Assembly (NCBI GenBank): GCA_022836615.1
Contig: MU405235.1
Span: 186,001-250,000, forward strand
Source: Annulohypoxylon bovei var. microspora
Lineage: Eukaryota; Ascomycota; Sordariomycetes; Xylariales; Hypoxylaceae
Length of the DNA stretch: 64,000 nucleotides
Direction: 5' to 3'
This document shows, in pieces, positions 32,540 through 43,734 of the stretch (the stretch's first letter is position 1; every line of letters starts with the position of its first letter). The notes beneath the pieces are model-generated. The model was not told where the DNA came from. It did no database searches and saw only the letters and a list, made by a program, of their open reading frames with translations. The translations under genes and the position numbers were made by a program.

Positions 32540-34675
32540 ATGGTGTGGTCAGGCGAGAACTTGTCTATACCTCGCCGGAGCCAGAGCCAGAGCCCAGTCG
32601 AATCTATACTGTCGCCAAGGATGCTACCACGACTTTTCATAAAAGTCCCGAACTCCCCTATAGAGCAAGGGACATTCACATCACGACGCATACGGAGAAT
32701 ACTATGCCTTACCATCTTCATAACATTAATATGGGTGCTGGTAGAGAACAGATGGGAGGCGGTCGAATCGGACGGCCAGAGTTATACGACCTTCCAGTTG
32801 ATGCGCCACGCTGCGCTAGAGAGCACGCCATCGCAATGGGTTGGTGGCGGCGCCGTCGTGACGGCACAGGTCGGCGGGGAACATGAGCGACAAAAACCTC
32901 AGCCGGCGAAGGAGGAGAGCACACTATATCACGTTCTACCTGACGTTATCCGAATATCGTTTGAGGAAGCAGTTCGAGACATCAAGTTAGACGGGTGGGA
33001 GGACGACTGGTTCTCTTCGGGACATTTCAATGTCGACAAGCATGGCCCGCTGGCCGAGCCAAAGATTGACTTCGTCTATAACTGGGTCAACGGAACCGAA
33101 GATGCCTTCAAGGACATACGGCATAGCTACGAGTTAGACTCCCCCCTCAACGACCGAGAAGGGAAGTGGATATCGCAGCATAGCATCAACCGATATCGTG
33201 ACTGGGACGAGTTAAAATATTCGCTCCGCAGTCTCGACGTCTACGCCAAGGGGTTCGTCAACAAGATCCAGCTCCTCGTAAACTCGGTTACCAATGGTAC
33301 CTATGAGAAGGACGGCAAGAATATGCGCCCTCAACGGCCGACGTGGCTTAAAAATGACAAGAACACCGACGAACATGTTCAGGTTCTTAGTCACGAGTCC
33401 TTTTTCCGAGAGCAGGAAAAGGAATGCTTACCCACTTTCAACTCCCTTTCCATCGAGTCACAAATATTCATGACTCCATCCACGACAGACCAACTTGTCG
33501 CATTATCAGATGACATGTTCCTGGGCATGCCTCACGCTGCGTCAGACTTCTACTCGCCCTTATTCGGGCCTATGATGGGCTTCAAGGCCGATCATTATAA
33601 CGTGAAGCAGCTAGGCGGCCAAATACCTTCGTTTGGGGAGAAACCATTTGTTTACTACACGTCATACCTCCTCAATCACCGGTTCGGTGAACGCAACCGC
33701 CATGTCCAGGCTCACTTCGGGCATTCCGTCTCTCGAAGAGTGATGGAGGAAGCAATGGCTTCTTTCCCGCAGCCCTCTGCCAAAGGCGCCTGCGAGCGAT
33801 TCCGCGGAGAATCACGCTTCCAAATATATCCATGGTTTGCGAGCTTCCATTACACCATCGAGAGATTCCGGGAGGCGTTACTGTGGTCCTTCATTATGTC
33901 CCGCTCCGACAAAAACTCGGACGGGTACCTCGATTGGGCGGAACGCCAGCACATCTTAGAAGCCATGGAGCCCGGCTGGCGGCAACTCTCTACCAAAGAC
34001 CCATCCAAGCCAGCAGCGCAAAGTCCGAATAGGGACCGGATGTACTACAAACTACCCCAGATCCTCCAAAGGGCGGGACTACAATCGCCTCAGGCGAATG
34101 TAAATATCCTGTGGACATCACTCGATGGACCAGAGACAATCCGCAACATCAAATGCAACGACTTCAGCGTGGACAAGTGCTTCGGGGACTCGTTCGCATC
34201 GTCGCTATCAGATTCGACGACAAAGAACCCGGACTTCACCGCCTCGAACATCTTCTCACGACTCTCGTACCAGCACCCTCAATGCGGTGACTGCCTAATC
34301 AAGTTCCTCCTAGCTTCGACGCCGCGGGGACTTGAGCCATTGCTACCACCCAAGAGCGCCAAGCCGCATGACCGCGAAGTCATCGTCAAGGCGCTAAGAA
34401 AATACCAGCACACCGTCGTCGACACGGACGCGATGAAGTTCGTGATGATCAAGGACGCCGAGCAAGCCGAGACGGAGCTGCTCGAGCGCACGATCCGCAA
34501 GGGCAAGACGTTCGGGCAGTGGTGCCTGAACGACGACGTCATGACCGAGAGCGCGCAGGAGGTCGGCCGCGTGCGCGACGTCATGGCCCAGGTGTTCGAG
34601 GACCTGTGGCCCAGCAGGGGCCGCTGGGAGAAGGAGGACGGAGACGAGGAACTGCTGGAGGACACGACGAGGTAG
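32540..34675 (+). CDS. Stealth-family phosphosugar transferase, XPT1-like
   Basis: Single exon, 711 aa from the ATG at 32540; the open frame runs up to a TTG at 32438. A basic N-terminus is followed by one hydrophobic signal anchor (ILCLTIFITLIWVLV), giving a type II Golgi topology. Stealth regions are in order: CR1 KIDFVYNWVNGTEDAF, CR2 WDELKYSLRSLDVYAKGF with LSDDMFLGMPHAASDFYSP, CR3 around HVQAHFGHSVSRRVMEEA, and CR4 MIKDAEQAETELLERTI with FGQWCLNDDV. An EF-hand loop, DKNSDGYLDWAE, is encoded at about 33908-33943. Stealth enzymes transfer sugar-1-phosphate from nucleotide sugars; Cryptococcus Xpt1 transfers xylose-phosphate to O-mannans and the animal GlcNAc-1-phosphotransferase alpha/beta subunit also carries an EF-hand. 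Donor sugar unknown here. GC content rises steeply toward the 3' end. Confidence 0.9.
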   Translation: MVWSGENLSIPRRSQSQSPVESILSPRMLPRLFIKVPNSPIEQGTFTSRRIRRILCLTIFITLIWVLVENRWEAVESDGQSYTTFQLMRHAALESTPSQWVGGGAVVTAQVGGEHERQKPQPAKEESTLYHVLPDVIRISFEEAVRDIKLDGWEDDWFSSGHFNVDKHGPLAEPKIDFVYNWVNGTEDAFKDIRHSYELDSPLNDREGKWISQHSINRYRDWDELKYSLRSLDVYAKGFVNKIQLLVNSVTNGTYEKDGKNMRPQRPTWLKNDKNTDEHVQVLSHESFFREQEKECLPTFNSLSIESQIFMTPSTTDQLVALSDDMFLGMPHAASDFYSPLFGPMMGFKADHYNVKQLGGQIPSFGEKPFVYYTSYLLNHRFGERNRHVQAHFGHSVSRRVMEEAMASFPQPSAKGACERFRGESRFQIYPWFASFHYTIERFREALLWSFIMSRSDKNSDGYLDWAERQHILEAMEPGWRQLSTKDPSKPAAQSPNRDRMYYKLPQILQRAGLQSPQANVNILWTSLDGPETIRNIKCNDFSVDKCFGDSFASSLSDSTTKNPDFTASNIFSRLSYQHPQCGDCLIKFLLASTPRGLEPLLPPKSAKPHDREVIVKALRKYQHTVVDTDAMKFVMIKDAEQAETELLERTIRKGKTFGQWCLNDDVMTESAQEVGRVRDVMAQVFEDLWPSRGRWEKEDGDEELLEDTTR

Positions 34676-36047
34676 ACGGGTCATAGGTACATGCATATCC
34701 GGGTAGTCTTGTGGCATAGGGAGATCATAGGTTAGGGGATACCCATATTTACGCTGAGCGTAATTTCTATATAATCGTTGTATTTACTCTGAAGATACCA
34801 CACATATTTGCATCAATGTTACCTACATAGATTCTTACGAATTGATATTTAACGCCATTCAACAGGGGAAGCAGGTTGGATTGCGTCGTCCGATTCCCGT
34901 TTGCTTGACTCGTGATTATCAACCTAGCTTCTATATACTGCTATCCCTGCGGAGTGAGACGCAAATCCTAGAAACGTAAAGCTTCAACATACCTCGATTT
35001 CACCTCTCAGGCTCTTAATCCCACTCTCGACATCAACAGCCAAGACAGTTGCCGTGATCCATGTCCGCAATGCTGGTAAAGTTACACAGCAGCAGCCACG
35101 CATGCCGAACAACCTGATCGTGTACGACGGCACCGGATCAAGATTCGTCGCTGCAGGGAAGCCTCTACGGGCCCGGCAGAAGTTCCCGAGGCCCAGATAA
35201 TACAGTAAGCCAAGCCGATCCGAAGCAGGTCGTAGATTGGGTCGGATACGACATCTAGCCCCCGATGAATAAGGCGGCGCAAGTGACAAATGTGCACCTG
35301 CCTACATTCCCGAAATAGCCTAACTACATGGCAATTGGGAAAGACGACGGCTATATCAACATACCTTCATTATTACGGTACCAAAGGTTTCTTTTATTGG
35401 TTTATAGCCTGGTGTTGGTTCTGACACCGCATAATTCCAAACAAATGTTGGTATTGTCAAATGACTGCCGTCCCCCTTTTTGACAAAATAATGCATACTC
35501 AAAATCCGATAGACTTTGTTCACCAAAGCTACTGTAGTTATGTGCACCACTGAATATGTGTCTCCCTGTAGTCTTTTCTTAGCAGAATAGTATAGTAGTT
35601 CTCATCCTTCTTTAACTACCTACCTAATACAATCCTAGCTTGATTCTAGTACTCAGTTTAACGTAACATCAACTTTCTCAAAATCCGAAGCCTGCCTGCA
35701 TTGGTGCCACCAACAACATTCTAGTTATTAGTAGCGATCTTCAGAACTATTTCGCATTCAAAGACCGACTTAGCTCCGCAGAAAAGGCGACAAGCGCAGA
35801 TCTCATCCGCTCCTATTTGATAAGGACATACCTAACATCAAGCTGAAGCTTTAACCCAGTATCACCCAAGGATATATGCACTATCACATGTGGTTACCTA
35901 GGTTTAGAGCAAAGATAGGAGCCAGAGCCCTCTCGCTAATACGTCGGTGCTGCGTAAACAGAGTATCACATGCCGACACGAAACCAAGCTCGAAAACAAA
36001 ATGTCGCTCATTCAGATTCATCAAGCCTTTCTAAATAACATCGTATC
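34676..36047. other. Intergenic, 1.4 kb
   Basis: Between the convergent Stealth and protease stops. Frames at 34984-35289 and 35356-35550 (minus) have no domain support. Mostly AT-rich; nothing else seen. Confidence 0.5.
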
Positions 36048-37738
36048 TCAAAACAACCCCCGTACAGCCGCGGCAGCCCAGAGCGCGGCAACAGCCGCCC
36101 CCACCCACCACTCGATGCGGCCATGAGCGCTCGACGAGTCCGTCACGGCCGACCCCCCCGCGCCGCTGGTCGCGCTGATGCCAGTCGTCGTCGTCTTCGC
36201 GGCCCCGGTCCCGGTCCCGGTCGCGGTCCCGGTCGCGGTAGCGGTCGCGGAGCCGCTCGCGCTCGTGGTCGCCGCGTTCTTCGCGGCCGGCGCGGCGCAG
36301 TCGCCCTTGATGGCCGTCATGTTGGTCTGCGCCGTGATCTCCATCTCGTTCGTACCACAGTTGACGTACTGGGCCAGGTGGATGGCGTTGTTGGTCTGGT
36401 CGAAGACGGCTAAAGATCAAAAGAAAAAGGGGTTGTTAGTTTCTCGCCCGCTGAAAATTGTTTCTCCTTACTAGGATTGCCATCGTGGCAGGTTAGGACT
36501 TACCGTAGGCGGAGCGCAGCATGGTATCCCCGAGAAGAGTGAAGTCGTCGCTGGGGCTGATGCCGAGAAAGCACTGCGTCCCGAAGCCGGTCTGGAGTTC
36601 CCTGACCAGCTCGTTGTACGGCACTTTGATCATGACCCCGTTGAAGGCGAAATTGAGGGAGCCCTGCAGGTCGTTGAGAGAACAATCAACCGGATAGAAT
36701 CCGTTAGTGTCCGTCGCGTCAGCGCCAAAGTCCGCCGCGATCGAATTCGATAGATTCGTCGGTAGTAAGGTGAGGGTGGCACCGCTGTCCAGGAAGACCG
36801 CCATCGTAGTATTCTCATACACTTTCGTCTGGCCGCTCGGCGGGGTGAGGCTCAAGGACGTCATATTCACCCAGTACCTCGGGACCTTGTCTGGTGACTT
36901 TGCTGCGGGAATGATCGGCAGTGTCTGAAGGGTACCGGTGAACTTGCCGGTGTCCAACCCGCCGAAGATGACAACACCCTCTTGCTCATCCTTGCTGCCG
37001 AGGGCTAAGCTAAACGCTTTCGTTCCGGTCACCCCTTGGGCCGCCAGCTCGTCTACGAAATTTCTATAGGTGGTCGTTACGTTTATTCCGTGGCCAATCC
37101 CCAGAATGCCAGCAAATTCATCAACGGTATCCACGGCAACTCCGAACTGAACCGCTGAAAGCTTTGAGTCTAGTCGGAGGTTAGGTTCGTGATTCCATCA
37201 TAACAGGTCTGTGTGATAAACTCACTCGTGCCGGCAAGGGCAATGTCATCCGCGACATACTGGATCTGGGCGCTACCGATGCCATACCGCAACGTCTTCG
37301 TACCAGTCATTTGCTTAGCGCTGGTCGAGGACGACGGCGTGTAATGTCCCACGGCTTGGCAGAACTTGATATCCGCAGAGCCCTGGAGGTCGGAACAGTC
37401 GGGATTTACCCAAAGTTCGAACGAGCCGGTATCCAGTTGGACATAAACCTGCTGCGCCGGTGTGCCAATATCAACTTTTACACTTTAGTAAGAGACCCGA
37501 CGAGTGAGACGCTATGAGCGAGGGTTTACTAACGCTGCGCATAATATGCTACATCAGATCGATTGGCCAACGGCACGGTGGTTATCGCTCGCCTGTCCCC
37601 GAAGTCTGAGAATACCTTCTTGTTCGTAGAGTGTACGACAGGTAACTTGACGTAGAGACCAGTCCGGCGTTCGAGGGTAGAGACATGACAGTAAGCTCCT
37701 ATTATTAAGTAAAGAAACAAGATGAGTCGGACTGCCAT
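36048..37738 (-). CDS. Secreted pepsin-like aspartic protease with GPI-type tail
   Basis: Four exons, 37738-37534, 37474-37226, 37169-36504 and 36409-36048, give 493 aa; all introns are GT/AG and in phase. A signal peptide (1-17) precedes a propeptide with dibasic RR sites near residues 25 and 50. Catalytic aspartates are in LDTGSFELWV (Asp83) and FLDSGATLTLLP (Asp279). A flap segment lies near TLRYGIGSAQIQY, and paired Cys flank the active domain. The C-terminus has a Ser/Thr/Ala-rich stretch with a TATATGTATGTGTG repeat and a hydrophobic tail ending RGLF, as expected of a GPI-anchored yapsin-like (OPSB/CTSD group) protease at the cell surface. Likely roles are cell-wall remodelling or peptide processing; dibasic cleavage by yapsins is known, but specificity here is not readable. 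Confidence 0.92.
36204..36249 (-). repeat. Hexanucleotide repeat inside protease gene
   Basis: A short array of CGGTCC/CGGTCG hexamers (plus-strand view) encodes the alternating Thr-Ala/Thr-Gly stretch of the GPI-type linker. Copies are imperfect. Such arrays often vary in length between isolates. Confidence 0.8.
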
Positions 37739-39477
37739 CTCTGGCAGGGTGGGAGCTTTTTAGGACTACCGTCTGAGCCCCCGCATGGATTCACTACGTC
37801 GTTAAGATTATAGGTCAACTTCAAAGTTCGTCTTGAGGCCTATCGCTGCTGGATGATCTGTCGCTGATCCAGCAGCTCCGTCTTATTTTTCCTATTCGTT
37901 CTGGTCTATCTGAAGGTCTAAAAGGGACGGGTCGAAGAATGAATGAAAAGATCCCTCTAGGATATCCAGGTTAGGAGAAACGAAGGACGACGCGGCAACG
38001 AGTAAGAAACTCGGGATACGGCCGGAAACAATATAAAATAAGAATTAAGAAACGAACAAAAATGCCGAGCCGACCGGTCGGATGCCAAATGAAAGAGAGA
38101 GAATAGAACGCCGTAGCAATGAACCACGGCCAAGAAGAAGTGAGAAAGCAAACTAAGAAAGTGAGAGGAAGATCACAAAAACGCCGACGAAGATTCAATT
38201 GGAGAATATCGTCAGCTCCAAGACACCCCGGTGAGGGTAGAAGGCAGGCTATCCATTGCCGAGATCCTCATAGGGTATGGCGCAGGGGTTCCAACTTGTT
38301 GCGGCTCTAGGCATCGCCAATAGTAAACCCCAGCTAGCTGGGCATATTGGGTCGGTGTCTCTTTAATTAATAACGGCGTTTCAGTGCAACTCGAGGCATC
38401 CTTTACAGCATATGTTACTACATATGTAAGGTAACCCCGTTTCAACAACCACCCTGAGTCGTATTCGACCTCCAGCTAAGAGTACTTAGCTATATTATTC
38501 ATTAGAGCCTCGTTGAGAACCCTCAATTAGAGAACATAATGCACTTACTTAGGTAACTATGCTCTAATATAGCATGTTTATCGAATGGTAAAAGGATATG
38601 CTTGAGGTCGATCAGACAAAAACTTCATGGTTTCGTCTGTGTATGAAATTCCATAGAAATCTCCACGCTTTCTCAGCCAGCCCAGCCCAGCCCAGCTAAG
38701 CCAAGCCAGCTAATCCTGACAGAAAATCGCGAACTCGCAAGGGTCTGCTGGTTCAAAAGGGGTCGCACGAGCCACGATACGAGAATTCGCCAAGATTTCG
38801 AATAGGGCAAATTTACCCGTTTCACGTTAGTTGAATCGCTCTTTTCTTGGGCTTTCTCTCATATATGTATTTACACATTGCGTTTTGAGAAATTCTCTGA
38901 TGAACTAAAACTCATGCGTACCTCCACTAAGATTCTTAGTAACTTCGATAGATATAAGAGATTGATTGACTTGCCTTTTCTACTTTTTATTTTTATTTTT
39001 TTAGAACCTGGGTGCTCTACTTCGTACAATACATTTACGTTAATACGTGACCTATTAATGGATCCCTATCCGGGGTAGGGGAGAACTTAGCTTGGCACCA
39101 ATTGAGACATTTCACGCGTGTTTCCGCTTCGTGGGTCCAGCCGGTTCGTCTCAACCTGCCCGTCATGTCTCGGATGCAGAGGAGCCCCACGCTGCCCTTT
39201 ATAGAAACAATGGAATGCACATAATCTTCGATAAGGTACATAAGCTGGAATTCGTCAAGAATTAAACGAGTTAACCGAGTAAGCGAGTACCTGGTGATCG
39301 ACAAAGAACACCGCCCTCGGATATGTCCTTCGGTACGCAGACCACGCGTTTAATAACGAAGATCGGCCCGGAGTCCACAGTTCTGATGACCTCTTCCGTC
39401 CCGTCACGGCATATTTGCAAACTTAACATTCGTAGGTATTCTCTTAGCTCTTAGGTAGATGCGCTACCTACGGCCCT
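37739..39477. other. Intergenic, 1.7 kb
   Basis: The protease promoter lies at the left. A CAGCC pentamer run occurs near 38679-38696. Frames found here are short and have no domain. No gene seen. Confidence 0.5.
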
Positions 39478-42462
39478 CTACATTACAGCGCATTGATCGG
39501 GTTCGATCTGCTCCTTCTCTCGACTCTGGTGCGTTCTTTTCATTCTAACAGATGTCTGCTCGAGATCTTCCCAGTAGATATGGTTCATGAACCCCGCCCT
39601 CGGGTTTTGGAATACCTCGGCCATTATTTTCAAGCATTCGTCGTCCTGCTCGGAAAGTGCTAGCATAACTAGTCCCAGTCGCTTCTCGCGTCTCAACTCC
39701 CCTCTGGCTTCTTCATATGCCTGTACGTAGAGGGGATTTCTCGTCTCCTTTAATTTATCCTCCATTATCGTGAATAAGCGGATGAATACTATCGTAACCC
39801 AAGCGTAATTGAGGCTCAGCAAAGGTCGATCCGCGCATATTTCGCGGAAGATATCCCAGCGTAGGAGTTCTAGCAACTCGCGTCCTGAGATATCGAGGTC
39901 TTTGCACTTGTTAGTTGTATGTCCTCCCGCCCATTTTCCTTTAAATCCGGAGTTCAACTTTGCGTTAGAAAATTTGTATCCGTCTGAAAGGGTTTCCATA
40001 AGCTCTTTGGGTATGGGACCGTCGGCGGTAGACTTCATTCTCTCTATTGATGAAGACATACCAAGTAGAGTATCATCGTCCATACCTGCCGCTTTCGAAC
40101 GACGAACCAAATCTGTATCCTCTAGTCGCCTCTTACCCGTCACTGGATCAACCACGGATTTCGCCTGGGAAAGGCGCAGCATAGATAGCATGGAGATGGC
40201 CTCAATGTCCTTTTCGGGAATGCGCTCGATATTCCAATCAGCCTGGCGATAAAGCATGAGATATGGTTTGGTCTTAAAGAACCGATTCCCCTCCAAATCA
40301 AGTATTGCATGTATATCCACACCTGTGCGAGCGGCTGTCCGTCGAATAGAGCGTCGCTCGAAAGTCGCACGGTGTGTGCTGGTTTCCTTTACTCTATCCG
40401 CAAAAGCCTCGCTGAAATTTGAAGATGGCACTTCACCCTCTGCAAAGAAGGCGGTTGTATAGAGGTCCTGTAGAGTTGCAAATAGACCGACGGGCTTCGT
40501 GATATAGCCCTTCTGCACAAGCATGTTGTGTAGGTGTATAAGCATGATAGGTTCGGGGATTTGATCCCATAGTATCATATTTATGGCGTAGCTAAGTTCC
40601 AGGCCCTCCACCAAGCCCACGGCGCACAGGAAGGGTGAGAATTCCCAGAGCCCATTAGAATTGCTGCTGGAAAAGCGTGATGGAGGAATCGTCGTCAGTC
40701 CGTGCATGTATTTAGACTCTCCAAGCCACTCGATGAAGTCACATTTAATCAGCTCCAGAAGCTCGCTTTGCTGTTTGTACCGATTGACATCGCCTTGACG
40801 GGCAGCATCATGTGCAAGCATCTGCTCTAGCGCGTGTGCGCCTCCCAGGTATCCCGAGCCCTTCCTCTCATTCTCCCGGTCCAGAAACAGATCAACATCT
40901 CGCCTGGGTCGAAATTCGTGTGCTGGTGCATCCAGGATGTGGCCTCTAAGCCCGTTAATAGACCAACCGCGGGAAACTGCCAGGGAATCAACGATGCATT
41001 GAAGCTGGAAGACGTGATGGGGCAGGATCTTCTGCCGAATGTCTGTCCCGGGCTTCTGCATTGCCAAGGAGGTAATAAAACCAGCAAACTCGTTCAAGCC
41101 GAAGAGTCTTCGGTGCTTATTCCACGGTCCGTGAATAGACCAGTCAACCCTCTCATACGCATGGTGTTCTCCCTTCATCGTGTTGCGCTGCACGACAACA
41201 GAGGAGAAGACGTTTACAAGATCGTAAAGCCAGTTGATAGTATATGATCGACGCCATTTCAATCTTTCATCCTTGCTAGCATTTTGGAGATTGAAGTAGG
41301 GATACCAAGGACGAATCTCAGCCATCATAGAATTGGTGGGCTTGCCACTACGAGTCTTTTGAAAGTCCGTGGCGAAGTCAAAGAGGTCCCTGTACGCATG
41401 AATCAATAGCTGCTCCTTGATGTCTACATCCGTCTCTATAACGTGCTTTCCTGTCGCCGGATCTGGTATTGGGGAGTACATCTGAAGTGAGAATTTGCCT
41501 TGAGCATTCTCTACGTTACCGCGTGTAATGGTTTGCATGACGGTTTCGTATGATTCATGGCCAGGAAAATCGACGAATACGGCTGATTCGGTTCGCTTGA
41601 CCATTGCGATGGCCAAATTTGACAGTTCCCCGGCGACTGCAGAATTGAGACCGTTGTAGGCGACTTCACGCCAGATTCCCTGTAGGTAAGATCGAAGGTC
41701 GGCCCACTCAGTCCAGAGTGCGTAGATGGCCATCAGATAGTCAGTTGCGATTCCTTCCTTATCCTCGATGATGCGATAGCTTTCCAATGGTACATCATCC
41801 AGGTTAGATTCCTTGGGAGCGGCATGAATCTGCTTCTTCTTTGGTTTCTTCCCCTTTTTCCCTTTCTTGCCTTTCCCAGGCCTCGGCTGTCGTTTCTGCG
41901 TGGTGGACGGAGCGTGTGCCTCTTGATCGGACTCCTTATCATCTTCGTCCCCGTCTTCTTCTCCAGCTTTCTCCGGCTTGCTTATACCTAGGGTGGAGAA
42001 CTTGTTGAAGAATATTATATCTTCGATAGTATCTTCACTCTCAGTCTTCGCGTCTCCGGACTTCCGATCAGCTTCCCACGTTTCACCTCCTAGGTCTCGG
42101 AAGATCTGAGTTAAAGCATCGATGAAATACTTGTGCGAAGCATTGCTCTTCTCAATCTCCGGGTCTGATTTATCAGAAGCCATCTGCTGGAACATGGAAA
42201 AATACGATGTTCTAGCCTCGATGACTGAGGTTAGAAGGCGATAGATGAGGGTGGGAACGGAATCCATGTGTTTCGCGATGAGCTTAGACATAGAGACGAG
42301 ACCAGACACGGTGGTCTGACCGGTAGCATTTGGGAACAAAGAGTCATCGATATCCTCGCGGGAAGGTAACGACTTGATGATGCTGTTTGAAGCATGAATC
42401 ATCCAGTATAAGAGATATTGCGTCTCCCGCTTATAAGCGAGATAGGTATTATGAGTGGCCAT
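39478..42462 (-). CDS. DUF6604-domain protein, 994 aa, function unknown
   Basis: Single exon. The ATG at 42462 gives MATHNTYLAYKRETQYLLYW, the start typical of fungal DUF6604 proteins; the frame extends nine codons upstream. The N-terminal domain covers about 1-260 and includes a Lys-rich basic block (KGKKGKKGKKPKKK) that could act as a nuclear or nucleolar signal. The remainder is mostly helical, without a catalytic motif I recognise. Members are widespread and multi-copy in Pezizomycotina and have no described activity. Length is close to the longer members of the family. Nearest gene is a Nudix hydrolase 1.3 kb away on the other strand. Confidence 0.88.
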   Translation of the reverse strand: MATHNTYLAYKRETQYLLYWMIHASNSIIKSLPSREDIDDSLFPNATGQTTVSGLVSMSKLIAKHMDSVPTLIYRLLTSVIEARTSYFSMFQQMASDKSDPEIEKSNASHKYFIDALTQIFRDLGGETWEADRKSGDAKTESEDTIEDIIFFNKFSTLGISKPEKAGEEDGDEDDKESDQEAHAPSTTQKRQPRPGKGKKGKKGKKPKKKQIHAAPKESNLDDVPLESYRIIEDKEGIATDYLMAIYALWTEWADLRSYLQGIWREVAYNGLNSAVAGELSNLAIAMVKRTESAVFVDFPGHESYETVMQTITRGNVENAQGKFSLQMYSPIPDPATGKHVIETDVDIKEQLLIHAYRDLFDFATDFQKTRSGKPTNSMMAEIRPWYPYFNLQNASKDERLKWRRSYTINWLYDLVNVFSSVVVQRNTMKGEHHAYERVDWSIHGPWNKHRRLFGLNEFAGFITSLAMQKPGTDIRQKILPHHVFQLQCIVDSLAVSRGWSINGLRGHILDAPAHEFRPRRDVDLFLDRENERKGSGYLGGAHALEQMLAHDAARQGDVNRYKQQSELLELIKCDFIEWLGESKYMHGLTTIPPSRFSSSNSNGLWEFSPFLCAVGLVEGLELSYAINMILWDQIPEPIMLIHLHNMLVQKGYITKPVGLFATLQDLYTTAFFAEGEVPSSNFSEAFADRVKETSTHRATFERRSIRRTAARTGVDIHAILDLEGNRFFKTKPYLMLYRQADWNIERIPEKDIEAISMLSMLRLSQAKSVVDPVTGKRRLEDTDLVRRSKAAGMDDDTLLGMSSSIERMKSTADGPIPKELMETLSDGYKFSNAKLNSGFKGKWAGGHTTNKCKDLDISGRELLELLRWDIFREICADRPLLSLNYAWVTIVFIRLFTIMEDKLKETRNPLYVQAYEEARGELRREKRLGLVMLALSEQDDECLKIMAEVFQNPRAGFMNHIYWEDLEQTSVRMKRTHQSREKEQIEPDQCAVM

Positions 42463-43734
42463 ATTGTATGAGATATCTTTATGCCGCAAGCTCGTTGGTA
42501 TTTAGGAATCTTCCGTGATTTGATTATTACCGTAGGAGATTTGTAGAAAGAAGTTTTAGAAAGAACCTTGGAAGTTTTAGAATCATAACTCACCTACCTA
42601 GGTAGATAAGAATAGGCGTTTGGGCGCTGAGCGTTTGTAAAACTGTTGGAAGAAACGACGGTGAGGGGCACTACCTTAGGTAACTAGCTAAATTTACTAT
42701 CCGCATATGCACCTGGGTACGTATCACAAAACGTAATACATACATGAATATCCGTAATTATGAATGTTTTGAAGTGATACGTATCTCCTATATCTACTAC
42801 CTAGATAATTGATATATGACCTACTGATTATAACATGCACATCTTACTAGAAGTAACCTTAACCGACATTCTTCGTTGATTTGATTTGGCACTAACCACC
42901 TAGGCCTCTAGGAGGTATGTAAGCCGTAAGCCGTAGACACGGAGTAATTACATTTCACCTCACTTCCATAAACGGCCAGCCCCTATTAACGTGGTTGCAT
43001 ATCGGGCGTCCGAGGCGCAAACCGACCTGGATAACTCCGCTCTACCCGGCTAGACTTTCAACCTTGCACCTATACCCTCCCTCGTCCAACACTTCGCATG
43101 CTTCGATACAACGGATCTTCAAAGACAGGATGTCTAGCACGAGTAAGACAACCACGGCAATCCATTCTTCAGAACATGTTTCTCTCAATTATCCTTCATG
43201 GCGTCCCTAAAACCACCGTCATCTAGCGGGCCTCCTCGATATGATCAATTAGGTTGCTACATTTTGAATGATAGTTGCCTGAAACCGTCGAACAAGCGTC
43301 GACGCTAACAATCCCGCCAATGTCTGACAGTGACATGCGGGCACAGAAGTATGGAGGCAGGAAATGAATACTGAAGCTCTGAGGCTTCTGTTATTTGTCC
43401 ACTATGTTCAGCCTCACGCATCTATCTCACTAGGAGGGGAGGGGCACAAAAGAGATAGTCTAAGGTTCTGACTGGTCATTTCCGAATCAGTTAACTAGCC
43501 CGACAATCCCGACCTGGGTGCTGTTCGGCCACGGCAATGACAAGCGATCAATTCGGGTCTGGACCCTGTCCCGGACGCTATATAATCATCCATCACCGCT
43601 CTTAATGTCTACACTAGACCGACAGAGTTTCCAACAGCGCTCAGGCAGTCTCCAATTCAGAACTGTTCACTACTTTATAAGACCTCGGCTTTTCTACGAA
43701 GCATATCACTATCATACCAGGTGCCTAGCCACAA
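42463..43734. other. Divergent intergenic region, DUF6604 and Nudix genes
   Basis: About 1.3 kb with CCTAGG at 42597-42602 and a second CCTAGG near 42900. Short frames at 42995-43210 and 43518-43742 lack domains; the latter overlaps the Nudix 5' leader. No further feature supported. Confidence 0.5.
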
